From positions 38,068,001-38,132,000 of the forward strand of contig CM114272.1 in assembly GCA_050084515.1 (NCBI GenBank): a DNA stretch of 64,000 nucleotides. Reading direction: 5' to 3'. Below are positions 1 to 10,069 of the stretch, piece by piece; within the stretch, counting starts at the first letter, position 1; each line of letters starts with the position of its first letter. The translations under genes and the position numbers were made by a program. The notes below the pieces were generated by a model, which saw only the letters and a list, made by a program, of their open reading frames with translations, was not told where the DNA came from and did not search any database. This DNA comes from Blasia pusilla. Taxonomy: Eukaryota > Marchantiophyta > Marchantiopsida > Blasiales.

Positions 1-1235
1 ACGACCTTGGACACCAACTTCGCTATCTCGAGGGCTTGCTCCTCCGCATCTCCTTAAAAAAAGTCTTTAGGTTCCACGAAATTCAGAATGTCGTCCCTAC
101 CCGCTGCATCATACACCCGTCAAAGATTGTTCTCGATGACATCCTCAAGGTCGTTGAAGTCCAGCCAGATCGGGCAATTCTCCACCTCCCAGTCGGACAT
201 GCTTTGAGCCATCTCCATGTCGTACATGGAAAATTCCTCTCCATCAAGCGGAGAAGCCCACAATTTACAGGTTGCCGGTATTTTTTGCGAGGTACCTGCA
301 TTCTTACAATGGATGAGGTACCTGAACACCATCCGTTGGGCACCTCTTCGTCGAGATGCATCGGCCGCCTACCTTGAAGATCTCGCTTCTTCTTTGAGAA
401 ATCCCTTTTCTTTGCCTCTATTTCTTCATCCAGGTCTGCTTGAGGGAGGATGTGATCCTTGAACATCGTCCTGAAGCATGGGTTTCTCATGGGCTTGTCC
501 CGGATGTCATCAAGCGAAAGTTTTAAATCTTCAGTCTCCAGGTTTGCTTCCTCCTGAACAGGCTCTATTTTTTTCAACTCCGCTTGGAGACCCACGAGCA
601 TGGACTTCCCGAGAAGTCGCAACGCGTCCCAAAATGACCATTCACGGAGCCAGTGGGAGATCACTGGATCAGAGATACCCGCCCTCTTTTGGGCCTCTAT
701 GCCGTCAAGATTGATTTTCATCAGTTGGATTCTCCTAAATTCCAAAATTCCAGACAAGGCAAATCTATGGACGCGGTCGAGAGACACTTTCTCCCCAATC
801 CGTCCCTGCCGATCTTCATCCCTCTTCCGCTGGCGCTTGATTATCGCCTTCAGGTCTTTCTAGAAATCGGGGCCAAGTTCGGGGTTGAGAATGGCGATGT
901 AGCGCTGCATCTTGCTTGCAGTGTACTTCGTAGCTATAGATACTGAAGCTTGGATGAACTAAGCACGCTCAGACGCAGACACGTTCTCCCTTGGCTCCAG
1001 CTCCAATGAAGTGCTCTTCTTGGCGGCCTGTATCTTCGACCAGTAAAGGATTGTCACGATTGCATCTTGGGAAATAAATGTATTTTCCCAAGTCTTTTTT
1101 TTTATTTGATCCCCCTTTGCCAACATCTCATTTACAAGAGCGTCGCCCATGAACCCCTTGTACTCTGCCGGGTGCGTGGTTAGCACTTTCTTCACCGGGT
1201 TGCAATCGTGGATCTAGTGGTGGGTGACGTTCCCC
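1..1235 (-). pseudogene. Transposon gene A, left copy: exon 3 (runs off the left edge)
   Basis: Read on the minus strand, this exon starts near 1235 after a 3' splice site and continues past the window edge. It is collinear with 60430-61670 on the plus strand. Recognisable blocks in order are VKKVLTTHPAEYKGF (about 1195-1150), a helical block ending in ATKYTASKMQRYIAILNPEL (about 960-870), LREWSFWDALRLLGK, HILPQADLDEEIEAKKRDF and NAGTSQKIPATCKLWASPLD (about 300-230). The function of these blocks is unknown to me; the methyltransferase part seen in the right copy lies beyond this edge. The reading frame changes near 330 at the same aligned place as in the right copy. In-frame stops at 'THH*IHD' and 'PDF*KDL' (right copy: Y) mark decay. 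No host gene family is recognised. Confidence 0.6.
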
Positions 1236-1759
1236 TCGGAACACACTATAAGAATTTTGCAAGCTACATGGGTTCCTGCAACCCGTCGGACTCCGATAGG
1301 TTGCTACACCTCATGGTCGAAATGGTAGCTAAGAGCTAAATATTGCAACCCATCAGAGTCCGACGGATTGCATTCAGATTTGTGATTGCCTAGTTACAAC
1401 CTGTCGGACTCCGACGGGTTGTCAGATGATTTGTATTTAGAGAGTGGTTTCTGCGGAAAAAGTGAACATATCAACATGTCGGAGTTCGACAAGTTACGCA
1501 ATTTCAAGTAAAGTTGCAATTTGACGCCAAAAATCAAGCTCCCCTACTCCGATCACCTACCCGTGGCGGGGAATGCAACCCGTCGGAGTCCGACGAGTTG
1601 CTTTCGGCCAAAAACATCCTAAAAATAGCGGCCAGTCAAGCACCTTGTCGGACTCCGACGAGTTGCTTTAAGGCATCCTATGTTTTGTTTCCACTAGTTA
1701 AACAACTCGTTGGAGTCCGAACGTTTGCAGCAATCAAAATAAAGGAAGAGGAAACTTAC
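1236..1759 (-). repeat. Intron 2 of gene A (left) with seven 27-bp palindromes
   Basis: The intron is bounded on the minus strand by a GTAAG donor at 1759-1755 and an AG acceptor near 1236. It holds seven copies of the palindrome family at 1278-1304, 1345-1371, 1396-1422, about 1470-1496, 1575-1601, 1640-1666 and about 1702-1728. Arms are GCAACCCGTCGGA and TCCGACGGGTTGC around one central base, with substitutions that differ from copy to copy. Spacing is irregular, about 50-105 bp. Confidence 0.8.
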
Positions 1760-2232
1760 GTGTTCATGGCATGCATGGCCATTTCCACCGTCGCCATGTG
1801 ATGAGGGTATGGATTTAGCACGATTGCCTTCAGGCAAAAATGCGCCTTTAATGAATTTTGGCACTCCTCTGCAAATTGGGTTCACTCCATGAACTTGTGG
1901 TTTCCATCCCAGATGAAGAAATAGAGGTTCCGCATCCAGCTGAATTCCGTCCCCTCAATCGCTCTTCTGAATTCCTGATCTCTCATCCTCCAGAATGTGT
2001 CGAGCACTTCCAAGTCCTCCTCCGTCACCAGCGCTTGGGTTCCATGTTGATCGTAAGGTTGAACATAGAACGGAGGGAAGCTGTCGACGTAGGATACTGT
2101 CGCTGCCGACTATTTCAGCTTCGCAATATCCTCGTTAGACTGAATTTCACGGATGTACTCCATTGTCCGCAATCGGCAAAGTGGAATTCTCATGGCGTTC
2201 TAGCCCTCCATCAGTGCCATCTGCTTTACAAC
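1760..2232 (-). pseudogene. Transposon gene A, left copy: exon 2 with DGNHR-type segment
   Basis: The exon begins after a minus-strand CAG acceptor (2234-2233) and ends at a GTAAG donor (1759). The translation contains IPLCRLRTMEYIREIQSNED, then FSWMRNLYFFIWDGNHKF and HFCLKAIVLNPYPHHMATVE. The (I/V)xDGNHR pattern is typical of ParB/Srx-fold domains, which in bacteria and phages are often found together with DNA methylases; assigning this fold here is an inference from a short motif. Three in-frame stops (after MEG, KLK and FME) show that the copy is dead. The homologous exon at 58970-59441 shares both splice sites. Confidence 0.6.
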
Positions 2233-2330
2233 CTGTCACAACGGGGACAAAGTCAATAAACTACACTGAATTGCTAATGAATTGTAACATGGGCCTTCAC
2301 ATAACTCAAAGATCAAAGATTGTTTCTTAC

Positions 2331-3032
2331 CCGCTCAAAGATTGGGTTGGTGTCTTGGCCGGCCAACTGCACTGGGATAGCAGCTGGCAAGTCCATTGGA
2401 AACTTGTCGATCCAATAGAAGTTGATTTCTTCCGCCGGGCTCAGAGACGAGGAAGACTGCTCTCCTGCTTCTTCAGAGATGTCCACCATCTCCACACTGG
2501 CGATCCTCATGACCTCATCGTCCGTCACTTGAACTTCGGCCATTTCCTCAACCGATTTTATATTGATTGTGTTCCTGGACTTCATCGGGGACATTTCCTG
2601 CATCTCAACACTTTCGGTTGGATGGGGCGGGCTTTCTTCAATGGCAATCGCTTTTTCCCTTCGAGCTTTTTCCAATTCTGCTCTCCTCACCGAAGCGTCC
2701 AGACGCTTCTTTTCATGCTTTTCCTCGGCGATCCTCTTCTTCAAGGCCTGTGACGCCTTAGCCTCTGCGTTCTGTTTTTCAAGCGCCTCCAAAACACGTT
2801 TTTTAAGAAGCTCTTGCCTTTGCATATCCGCTTCCCTTTCCCGCTCCTCGATCTCTTGCTGCCTTATCTCATTGGCCAAACGAGGCCCTGGAGATGGTGA
2901 CGCAGGAGTCCTCATGGACTTGGGAGTGAAGCTCCCAGCCTTGCTTGCTTGAGATTTTTTCCTCATCATTGTTCCCAAAAATGCCTCCTCCTCGACAACG
3001 AAGTTACTTTCTGTGCACGATGAGTCGCTCAA
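2331..3032 (-). pseudogene. Transposon gene A, left copy: exon 1, coiled-coil N-terminus
   Basis: The open frame on the minus strand ends at a GTAAG donor (2330). The start is uncertain: the frame lacks an ATG at 3032, and the first good candidate is the MMRKKS segment near 2970. After a basic, Ser/Pro-rich head comes a long charged helix with many Glu, Arg and Lys residues (about residues 55-135, for example EKKRLDASVRRAELEKARRE), predicted by eye to be a coiled coil. An acidic Ser-rich stretch (SSSSLSPAEE) follows. There is no signal peptide or membrane segment. The paralogue at 58108-58881 matches along its length. The helix suggests self-association or DNA/protein contact; the precise role is unknown. 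Confidence 0.65.
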
Positions 3033-3143
3033 ATCGTCTCGCGATGAGTCGCTGTGTAAAGCGCCCCTTGGTATCTAATCAGCTGCTGCGCGGAAGACCA
3101 ATCGAGATCGTGAAACGAAAAACCGGAAATGAGCAAACCCTCG

Positions 3144-3182
3144 CCTATTTATACTTTTCGAGCCGTTGGGCTGACCGTTGGG
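3144..3182 (-). promoter_or_regulatory. Gene A promoter (left): TATA box with MSA element
   Basis: On the minus strand TATAAATAGG lies at 3153-3144. CCCAACGGTCA lies just upstream at 3182-3172 and matches the plant mitosis-specific activator consensus YCYAACGGYYA at every position. A second CCCAACGG box (3170-3163) sits between them. The right copy (57991-58029) has the same order and spacing, so this is the promoter that gene A carries with it. Three-repeat MYB proteins bind such boxes in plants; G2/M expression here is inferred. Confidence 0.6.
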
Positions 3183-3242
3183 TCGCACTGTCGTTCTGAC
3201 GGCAACGTGTCGGCCGTTATGGAAGTCTGGACGTGAAAACCA

Positions 3243-3935
3243 CCAACCCGACGGTCTCTGACGGGTTGCAGCCATCCGTCCTCCTCTGGTTAAAAAGTTG
3301 AGCTATCTTGGCAACCATCAGAGACTGACATGTTGCGCGCCTCTGCGGTCTTGGGGCAAGAACGCGAGGTACCCGCACAACCCATCGAAGATCGGGGGGT
3401 TGCACGCTTCCCTCGTCTTGGGATAACAAGGCAGGGTATCCGCGTAACTTGTCGGAGGCCGACGGGTTGCACGCTTCCTTCATGTAAGCGTTACAAGGCG
3501 AGGCACTTGCGCAACCCGTCGGAGGACGATGGATTTCCCGCTTCCCTCATCTTGGGGTAATAGGCAAGGTACCTGGGCAACCCGTCGGTTATCGACAGGT
3601 TGCACGGTTTTCTATCCCTTGGGTAACAATGCGACAATGCATAGTTCCGAGGCAACCCCTTGCAATCCGACGGGTCACAAGGTTTACCCTGAGTTGGACA
3701 ATCCCGTAATTGTCCCAAACGATTGGTTGCCTTATCAAATACAAGCGATTTCTTATGTTTGATGCTAGCAAAATCGACTCAAAAGACCATTGGTCGGCAA
3801 GAAGGGGATACCAACCTAATGGACTCCGACGGTTTTCAACTTGCATTGGGACACGGAAACAAAAAAATGGAACTGGGTGCTTCGCAACCCACGTCTCTGA
3901 TTCCCAAATTCTGCAACCCATCGGACTGCGACAAG
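3243..3935. repeat. Array of palindromes, period about 67 bp, between divergent genes A and B
   Basis: Palindrome copies start near 3243, 3311, 3376, 3443, 3511, 3578 and 3652, with more diverged ones near 3812 and 3911. From 3311 to 3600 the repeat unit is palindrome plus a related linker containing CGCTTCCCTCATCTTGGG and ending in GGTACCTG or similar. It is therefore a true tandem repeat of about 67 bp and not a set of unique spacers. It fills the gap between the two divergent promoters, a position suited to a transposase-binding or control region. Confidence 0.75.
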
Positions 3936-4030
3936 TTGCAACAGAATTGAATCCATCATGTCAGACAATCTCAACTACCAAACTTCATCTTGTCAGTCAA
4001 ATTTTGTCAGGAGAATCTGAGTCCCTATTC

Positions 4031-4105
4031 ACTATAAATTAAACATTCTCATTCTCATTCTCATACCCATTCCCATTCTTATCCTCATTCTTATTCTCTG
4101 TCTCC
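4031..4105 (+). promoter_or_regulatory. Gene B promoter (left): TATA box and ATTCTC-rich leader
   Basis: CTATAAATT at 4032-4040 is followed at once by a pyrimidine-rich run built from ATTCTC/ATTCTT hexamers (about 4046-4100). The first in-frame ATG of gene B is at 4127. The right copy keeps both the TATA box and the hexamer run on the minus strand (57665-57619), so the leader is part of the element. Confidence 0.55.
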
Positions 4106-4126
4106 TCCCGGTGGAATCTTTTGGGA

Positions 4127-5400
4127 ATGGATAATTATGTCAAGCTCACCTGTGGCAGTCATCTAGCGGCCCTTCCTTAAATCAGAAATCGATCCACCAC
4201 AAGCTCGTGAGTCTTTCATACCAGTGGATGAAAATTTTCTCTCAGTTTGATTTCTTCTCCAAATTGGAACCATCTTTGTGTCCAAGGATGTTAGGGTGGA
4301 CGGTACGGAGGACATAATAGGTGAGACAATCTAGCCAGTGATTGCAGATCGTAAAGTATGGAATCTCCTACCTTTAGCAAATGGTCAATATAGAGTTTAC
4401 GGCTTGCCTCTGAATTCCTTAGTTTCCCAAGTAGAATTTCCTAGTGCACCGAGCTCTACGTTTAAAACTCCTAGCTCAGTAGATCCGGCATCGACTCCAA
4501 CTTCACATGTTCGTTACAATGTTGTACTTCCTGAAGACATTTCGGATGTTGTCAACCTTAGTGGATCTGTTAGACACCAACCGGGTCCTCTGTCCGCCTA
4601 CTCGTTTCTCTTCCGAGTATCAGGCAATAGTTTGCTATCGTCTCTGGCCTTAAAAATGTTCAAGCATATTCTTGCCGACAAGCTACCGCCCACGTACGAT
4701 GGTAATTGCATTTTTGAGTTGCCTCCACTTGCTGCTCCTGCTCAAAAGAAAGATGGAGGACGCTTGAAGGGTATGGATAGAAAGTCTGATTGTCATCGAT
4801 GGTGTAGGCTTCAACACACTAGTGCTTCAATTCCAGATAGCCCTTGATTGTCTCCCGTTGCCAATGCGTTGGAGCCTTGGAGTGTAGAAGTCCAGCATGC
4901 CCATATCTAGAGCGCAACGGGCGGGTCAATACATCACAATTCCCCCCTAAGAATGCAGAAACTCCATATGAGGTCGGTGCCACCATACCGCCGGGAGGCG
5001 ATCAATGTCCTCATTGTTAGGCATCCCCTTTTTGCGTTGGAGTGTGTCCTCCATACAGATTTTTCATTGTCCACGACTCGGGTTCCACGTTAGAGTACAC
5101 AAGGCTGGAAATTCATGTTGGCTCCCACACTCATCCTGTGACCGATGCAATTCAAAGACACATCAAGGAGGATGTGGCGAAGAAAGTGGCCGAGGTCTAC
5201 AGAAACTCTCCGGGTTCAAAGCCCGGAGTGATCAAGTTAACAACAACATCACAAATTTGTGAACAACTGCTTGGAATCCCTGGACAGGGCAAGATCACGG
5301 CTACTCAGGAGAAACAACTCTGGGAAAATCTCGCATTTCTCGCTGATCTTGAATACTTCCGGAATTTGCTGCGTCAAATACGATACTAGATGGAAAGACG
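4127..5400 (+). pseudogene. Transposon gene B, left copy: N-terminal part
   Basis: Starts with ATG at 4127 (DNYVKLTCG). The sequence is split over several frames. Recognisable pieces are KVWNLLPLANGQYRVYGLPL (from about 4355), LKGMDRKSDCHRWCRLQ (about 4768-4818) and a helical segment HIKEDVAKKVAEVYRNSPGSKPG (about 5159-5227). The same blocks, also frameshifted, occur in the right copy at 57587-56636 on the minus strand, where the block around LKGMDQKLDYHRWCRLQ is open. This is the region before the catalytic core of the transposase; its fold is unknown to me. His/Cys residues around HRWCRLQ could belong to a zinc-binding module. Confidence 0.55.
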
Positions 5401-5406
5401 GCCGAA

Positions 5407-6200
5407 ATGGATGCCATTTCCAAAATCAAGGCCAACTCCAGATTTCCATTCATTCAAAGAAGGGAGTTCATGGGCGAGGGAGGCGAAGGATCTAGGGCCT
5501 ATGTCTTCAAAATATCAACGACAGGTCCGTCGAGTGGCCTCGATCTTATAGATCGAATGAGGGAAGGAGAAGATCTTTACGGCAGCTGGGCAAGCTTTGA
5601 TATTTGCTACAAAGTGCTGAACGGATGGTTAACAATGGGTGGTCATGTTTATGACCATGTGGAGAAGGGACTCAAAACTATATTTGTATGTGAAGTAAAA
5701 GCATAAGACATTGGCAGTTTGAAGATGTGTTGGTTACTCTTATTGGAGATGGTGAAGGAAAACAAAAGGCCATCTCCAAAAATTTATGGGTTCATGGCGG
5801 ACAATGCACATCCTGGGTGGATTGCTATTCGGGAAGTGTTCTGGGATGGAGAGGTTCAACTTGAGAGGGAAAGGTTGGATGCTTTCCATTAGCAACAATC
5901 TATGACCCGGTACACCAAATCTTGCATTAAGGAGAATAAGAGGACAAAGCATGTCACTCTACTCCAATGCCGCAAGGACAACAAAACCTTGAAATAGGCC
6001 ATGGAATGCCAAGAAGAACTTCATGGATGGTGGAGGAAACATGTGATTGAGGGGAAGTACAAAGAGTTATGCTCTTGGCTGAGTTGGTGGACTATACGAA
6101 TGAGACAATGGGGAAACTTCATGCGAAAGGTGAGTTCACGAATTTGTCTCGTCGAGCTCAGGCTGAAAATTGTTTGAAGAGTTGTAGCTAAAGTTGAGAA
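5407..6200 (+). pseudogene. Transposon gene B, left copy: DDE transposase core
   Basis: In one main frame the translation contains SWASFDICYKVLNGW, GGHVYDHVEKGLKTIFVCE (from about 5640), YGFMADNAHPGWIAIREVFW (about 5785-5845) and, across an in-frame TAG, FH-QQSMTRYTKSCIKENK. The pattern xYDHxxxxxxTIxxC.., GFMADxAxxxWxAxRxxF and FHWxxSxxxxTK is the one found in RNase H-fold DDE transposases of the MULE/KDZ-like type that end in SWIM zinc fingers. The Asp residues of YDH and MADN are the likely metal ligands. Stops at 5704, 5891 and later show that the copy is inactive. Assignment to MULE or Kyakuja/Dileera/Zisupton cannot be settled by eye. Confidence 0.65.
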
Positions 6201-6237
6201 GCGTGGGCACTATAGGGATTTCAAACCGAAAAAACCA

Positions 6238-6545
6238 ACCAACTTGTCGAACGCGACAGGTTGCCTGAGTGTGCAACCTGTCAGAAACTGACGGGTTGCA
6301 AGTCGTATGGCCAAATTTACTTGCAACCCGTCGAAATCAGATGGGTTGACAGGTTTCTTGAGTGTGAAACCAGTCGGAAAAGGACGGGTTGCAAGTCGCA
6401 TGGCCAAATTTACTTGCAACCCGTCGAAATCAGACGGGTTGCACTAGGTGGTTCTTGGGTGTTGCAACACGTCAAGAACCGACAAGTCGCAGAGTCGTTC
6501 ATGGGATGTCTCGGCCTTGCAACCCGTCTAGTTTCGACAGGTAGC
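6238..6545. repeat. Palindrome array inside the gene B intron
   Basis: Seven palindrome copies start near 6238, 6272, 6322, 6366, 6415, 6462 and 6518, spaced 34-56 bp. Two of them sit in a direct repeat of about 93 bp (GGACGGGTTGCAAGTCGCAT and its neighbour near 6290), with the linker ATGGCCAAATTTACTTGCAA present twice. The array lies in the presumed intron that ends at the GTTGCAG acceptor at 6602. Confidence 0.75.
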
Positions 6546-6602
6546 TTATATCTTTGAAATCTGAGCTATTTTCGTTCCCTTCTCACATTGGGGTCGTTGC
6601 AG

Positions 6603-8102
6603 GGATTGAACATTCATGAAAATGCCCACTGCCCCAACATAAGTGGAGTAGAAAGTGTTCATTCCTCTTGGAGGTCGTCACAAGTATGCCAAAGAATGTC
6701 ACTTGTGGAGGCATGCCAACAAGACCAGGCAAGAGCAATGCTATAGTCTGTAGCATCCCATATATTCCTCACAAAAGGCATAACAAAAGGAAGGGGGCCT
6801 TCAATCTACGAGCTCTATGTCAGGGCAGCTGTGAGATCTAGTGATGAGAAACTCTATGTGGAAGCCTTCAACCGGTGCATAGCAGGAACTCCCCTCGAGC
6901 AAGACGTACACATTGGTGGGGATATTCGTGCGCGCGTTTCAAGACGTCCCATACAGATGGTGGTAGAGCAATCCGAGCGAGACTCGTGGAGACCACATAA
7001 GTATCTTGACTTCAGGTAGGTGAAGAGGCAACATCGAGGAACGAATCCGGTGATTGACTTGGATGAGGAAATTACGCCGCCCGGGTATTTGGGGACCTCG
7101 AATTGCTCCCAAATCCGTGATGGAGTAACTTCTCCAAAATCAATGAATTTTTTATTTCAAAAGCCCTCCGTTGTTGGAAGTTTGCAACATCCGATCGTTG
7201 GGATGGTTCAACAATTTGGGATTTTGGTCATGGAGATGGATTGCAACCTGAAACAATGGCATATATCTCGGAGCAACCCTGGACGTGGACCCACTTGCAG
7301 GGCAGGATCTGATGGCATAATGAGAGCATGCGGCACTTTCCTAAATAAGAACTGTACAAGGACTGGACGACCACTGCTTGGGTTTTGGGGACTCAAAACC
7401 TTTGATCGTTTCACGAGGACCGGGGATCAATTGAAGAATTTCTTCTGCCTAAATGAATCTTGTGCTTTCCGAAAGTCTCATCCGGCTACCATTGGAGCTC
7501 CAGGGAATACTTCCACGATTTGGCCCATCGCTGCAGGTACGAATTGCACTCAAGACGAAGTGGACAATCTTACAAGTGTCGGTTTCAAACTCGTAGAGGG
7601 AGGAATTTTAGAGCATGTTTGCATTACAGAGACCTTCGCATTTCGTATTCAACCCAAGATTGGTGTCAACATGTACCCGGAGAAGGTGGATGATCTCAAT
7701 CCACTATTTCTGTTTGAGTCTAGAAATGGGGTGAAGAGAAACAGAATGTGTAGGCCAACGGTGGAGAGAGCAAAGTGAATTGCATCAGCTCGAGAGGCAA
7801 AAATGGAGATCATCTCCACAAAAGATTTCCACAGTGGCAATGGAAGGATGTATTGGGTCAGGAACAACATTGTAAATTCAAGTGTCACAGGGGTGTATGT
7901 GGTGCACATCTGTTGCTTTCTCACATGTTCATGTGAAGACTTTGTCCAAAGAGAGACAAGTGGCAAAAGGTATTTCCCTTGTAAGCACATGTACTATGTG
8001 TTGCTTGTAGTTTTAAGAGAGTTAGAGGTAGGAGTAGGAATCCACCAACCAATTCTGTCCCTCAAAGAAGTGCGAAGTATTCTAAGCAAAATGAGGTTTT
8101 AG
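6603..8102 (+). pseudogene. Transposon gene B, left copy: C-terminal part with SWIM zinc finger
   Basis: After the acceptor at 6602 the frame reads HCPNISGVESVHSSWR, then YELYVRAAVRSSDEKLYVEA and a long open stretch 6831-8102 broken only by TAG (7017) and TGA (7776). The end contains AREAKMEIISTKDF followed by CSCEDFVQRETSGKRYFPCKH (about 7927-7992). This is a CxC(n)CxH SWIM zinc finger, the usual C-terminal module of MULE- and KDZ-like transposases. The frame closes with TAG at 8100. SWIM fingers are DNA/protein-binding modules; here it probably serves target or terminal-repeat binding. This is the best preserved end of gene B; the right copy lacks it. Confidence 0.7.
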
Positions 8103-8364
8103 ATTGTACTTTTATTTTCCAAAACCTTCACTTTGAGCTTGAACTCTATTCAGCCCAAGGCAAATGATAGATTTTTTCCAGACCTTGGATGGAAAAAGTG
8201 ATTGGTTCCACACTTATGATTCCATTCATTTTTCAGTTTTCTAAATTTTGTCCAAATTGCAACTCGTCGGACTCACTTGAGTTGTTAAAATGTGGAAGAG
8301 AAAAAAAAATCTGTGGGAGTGCTTAAGAACTGAGAAGAAAAGTGCAAAAAGAATCACACAACAA
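8103..8364. other. Flank between gene B and the first Gypsy fragment
   Basis: No gene seen. A degenerate palindrome half (GCAACTCGTCGGACTC, about 8260-8275) is present, so the A/B element extends at least this far. I see no clear terminal inverted repeat or target duplication. Confidence 0.4.
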
Positions 8365-8960
8365 GTTCCTAGATGGAGGCAACCGCAGTTGTGACGCTTG
8401 GAGCAGCCGCAGAGTTGGATCCACAACGAGGGGAAGCCAGGAAACAGACTAGGCTTCCTCAATCTTTCACGTTGTTTGAGGCGATGAGGACACCATCAAT
8501 GGGTCCAGATCAAAGTTCATGGAGAGTTGGTGATGTTTTTGGTATGCAGGCACGGAGGGCGATGGGAGAAACGAGTATGAAGACTCCTATTGTTGATGCT
8601 CAAGAGGGCATGTGTTGAGCACGTTGTTGGGGGCGGCCACCGTTGTGTACTGCACTCATTTATTTTTTGCTTCCGATGTTATGATGTTGGGGGGTACGCC
8701 TCCCGAGGCTTTTCGGCTGGCCGCTTCACTATGTGAGTGCAGAGTTGGAGTTCCTGCATCATGTTCAGAGGTGATTGCAGAGGAGGTGATGGACTTTCCC
8801 TTGGAGCGGATGCTCAGGCCGTCCACGTCAGATTCATGAGAGGCTACGGCTGCTATGATGGCGGAGATGCCCGCTAGACCCGCGATAGAGCATGCCATGG
8901 CTTCTCTTGGTGTTGTGTTGCTGGATAACCGAGGAGTGATCTTCTAGTTGGTGAGTCCCG
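8365..8960 (+). pseudogene. Gypsy-DNMT copy 1: gag-to-protease linker
   Basis: This stretch contains AAELDPQRGEARKQTRLPQS (from about 8400), SSWRVGDVFGMQARRAMGE and VDAQEGM, then LGAATVVYCTHLFFASDVMM and AEAFRLAASLCE-like residues. The same order occurs at 13315-13700 and at 41285-41580, directly after the Gag zinc knuckles and before the protease. It is therefore the linker region of the polyprotein. It matches no domain I can name. Frames are broken by TGA at 8616 and by shifts near 8840. Confidence 0.55.
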
Positions 8961-9542
8961 GATATAGAGCTTTTAGTCCGCAGCGTATCTTGTTGGATTC
9001 AGGAGCGCAACCCCTGATGTTGGGGAAAGCGTCATTCAGAGGATTGGGCTTGACGAGAGCCGATGTGGAGCATTGTCCATTCTAGATACAGACATCCTTG
9101 GGTGGAGCAAGTACCACATAGAATATCACCCGACATGAGGGTCGTGGTGAGGATTCACCCGAGACATCCTAAAGATGAGTCTGTGGTGCGAGCCAAGGCG
9201 ATAGTGACTGATGTAGAGTCCTACGACATCTTGGTTGGTGGAGCAATGTTATATCCGATGGGGTTTTTCCTCGATTATTGTGAGGAGTCAGCATCCTACA
9301 GACCAAGATGGCAGTCAGGTGATGGGCGTCTTAGCTCATTACCCGTTCGATCCACAGGTGCAATGATCGAGCAATGGCCAGGAGAGATGGCGACCTTAGC
9401 AGCATTTAGCAGTGGCATGACTTGGCCTAGTGATTTGATTGAGGGACATGTCCATGCAGAGGATACTCCCGTTTATGATATTTCTATGGAGAGGAGTGTT
9501 ATGGTAGGGGCATCATTCCGTGGAGGAGAGGTGTCGATGTAG
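8961..9542 (+). pseudogene. Gypsy-DNMT copy 1: retroviral-type aspartic protease
   Basis: The pepsin-like retroviral protease signature RILLDSGAQPLMLGKASF (about 8985-9035; catalytic D in DSGA) is followed by GLGLTRADVEHCPF. After a frame change come VVVRIHPRHPKDESVVRAKA and the closing strand VESYDILVGGAMLYPMGF (about 9210-9265). The second block, 9063-9542, is open to a TAG at 9540 that replaces a Trp present in the other copy. The protease would cut the Gag-Pol precursor. It lies directly upstream of the methyltransferase motif I, so the two were made as one polyprotein. Confidence 0.65.
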
Positions 9543-9566
9543 GGCTCGACTGAGGAGCTTCGACGA

Positions 9567-10069
9567 TTGGCAGATGAGCACGTGCAGACCGCGTGGAGCG
9601 AGGCGTTTGCACTAGATCATGACGGGTTTGAGGAACCCGAGGTAGCAGGGAGTGCTACGATGACACCCTTGGATACCACACCCATTGTGTGGTGTATCCT
9701 GGAGGAGGGTATTCGAGTGTTACATCTCTTTGGAGGGATTAGCACCGAGTTAGCTGATATTTTGCAGGTAGGAGTGCGAGAACAACAGTACCTATACGTG
9801 GAGAGTGATGATGTTGCGAGGCGTGTCTCACTACGACATATGGAGCAGTTACGCCTACGTTTTCCCGACTTATTGTTTGCGTCCGCGGTATAGGGATACC
9901 AGAGTTTCCTACCGAGGGATATTTCGTTGTTGGGGCCGTAGGACTTAGAGCAGGTAGGGACCATTGATTTGGTTATTGTCGGTTGGCCATGTCAGGGCCA
10001 ATCGAGTGTTGGACGAGGCAGCAGGTTGGCTGACACTCGATCCAGGTTATTTTGGGAGATGTTGAGGGT
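9567..10069 (+). pseudogene. Gypsy-DNMT copy 1: C5-cytosine DNA methyltransferase, N-terminal half
   Basis: The frame 9567-9893 continues, across TAG codons at 9891 and 9948, to about 10069. Motif I (AdoMet binding) is GIRVLHLFGGISTELADILQ (9708-9767), followed by the acidic motif II YLYVESDD (about 9789-9812). Motif IV with the catalytic Pro-Cys is DLVIVGWPCQGQSS (PCQ at 9987-9995). Spacing from motif I to IV is about 90 residues, normal for C5 methyltransferases. The arrangement 'LFGGISTELA...GVREQQYLYVESDD' recalls the DNMT3/DRM group. The domain is cut off just after motif IV, where an LTR begins at 10070. The H in VLHLF replaces a D seen in the other copy. Confidence 0.75.

Noticed and set aside
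3243-3700. CRISPR-like array (regular palindromic repeats with spacers)
   Set aside because: The linkers are related to each other, the repeats diverge freely, copies also sit in introns, and the setting is eukaryotic with no cas genes. It is a tandem repeat containing a palindrome.
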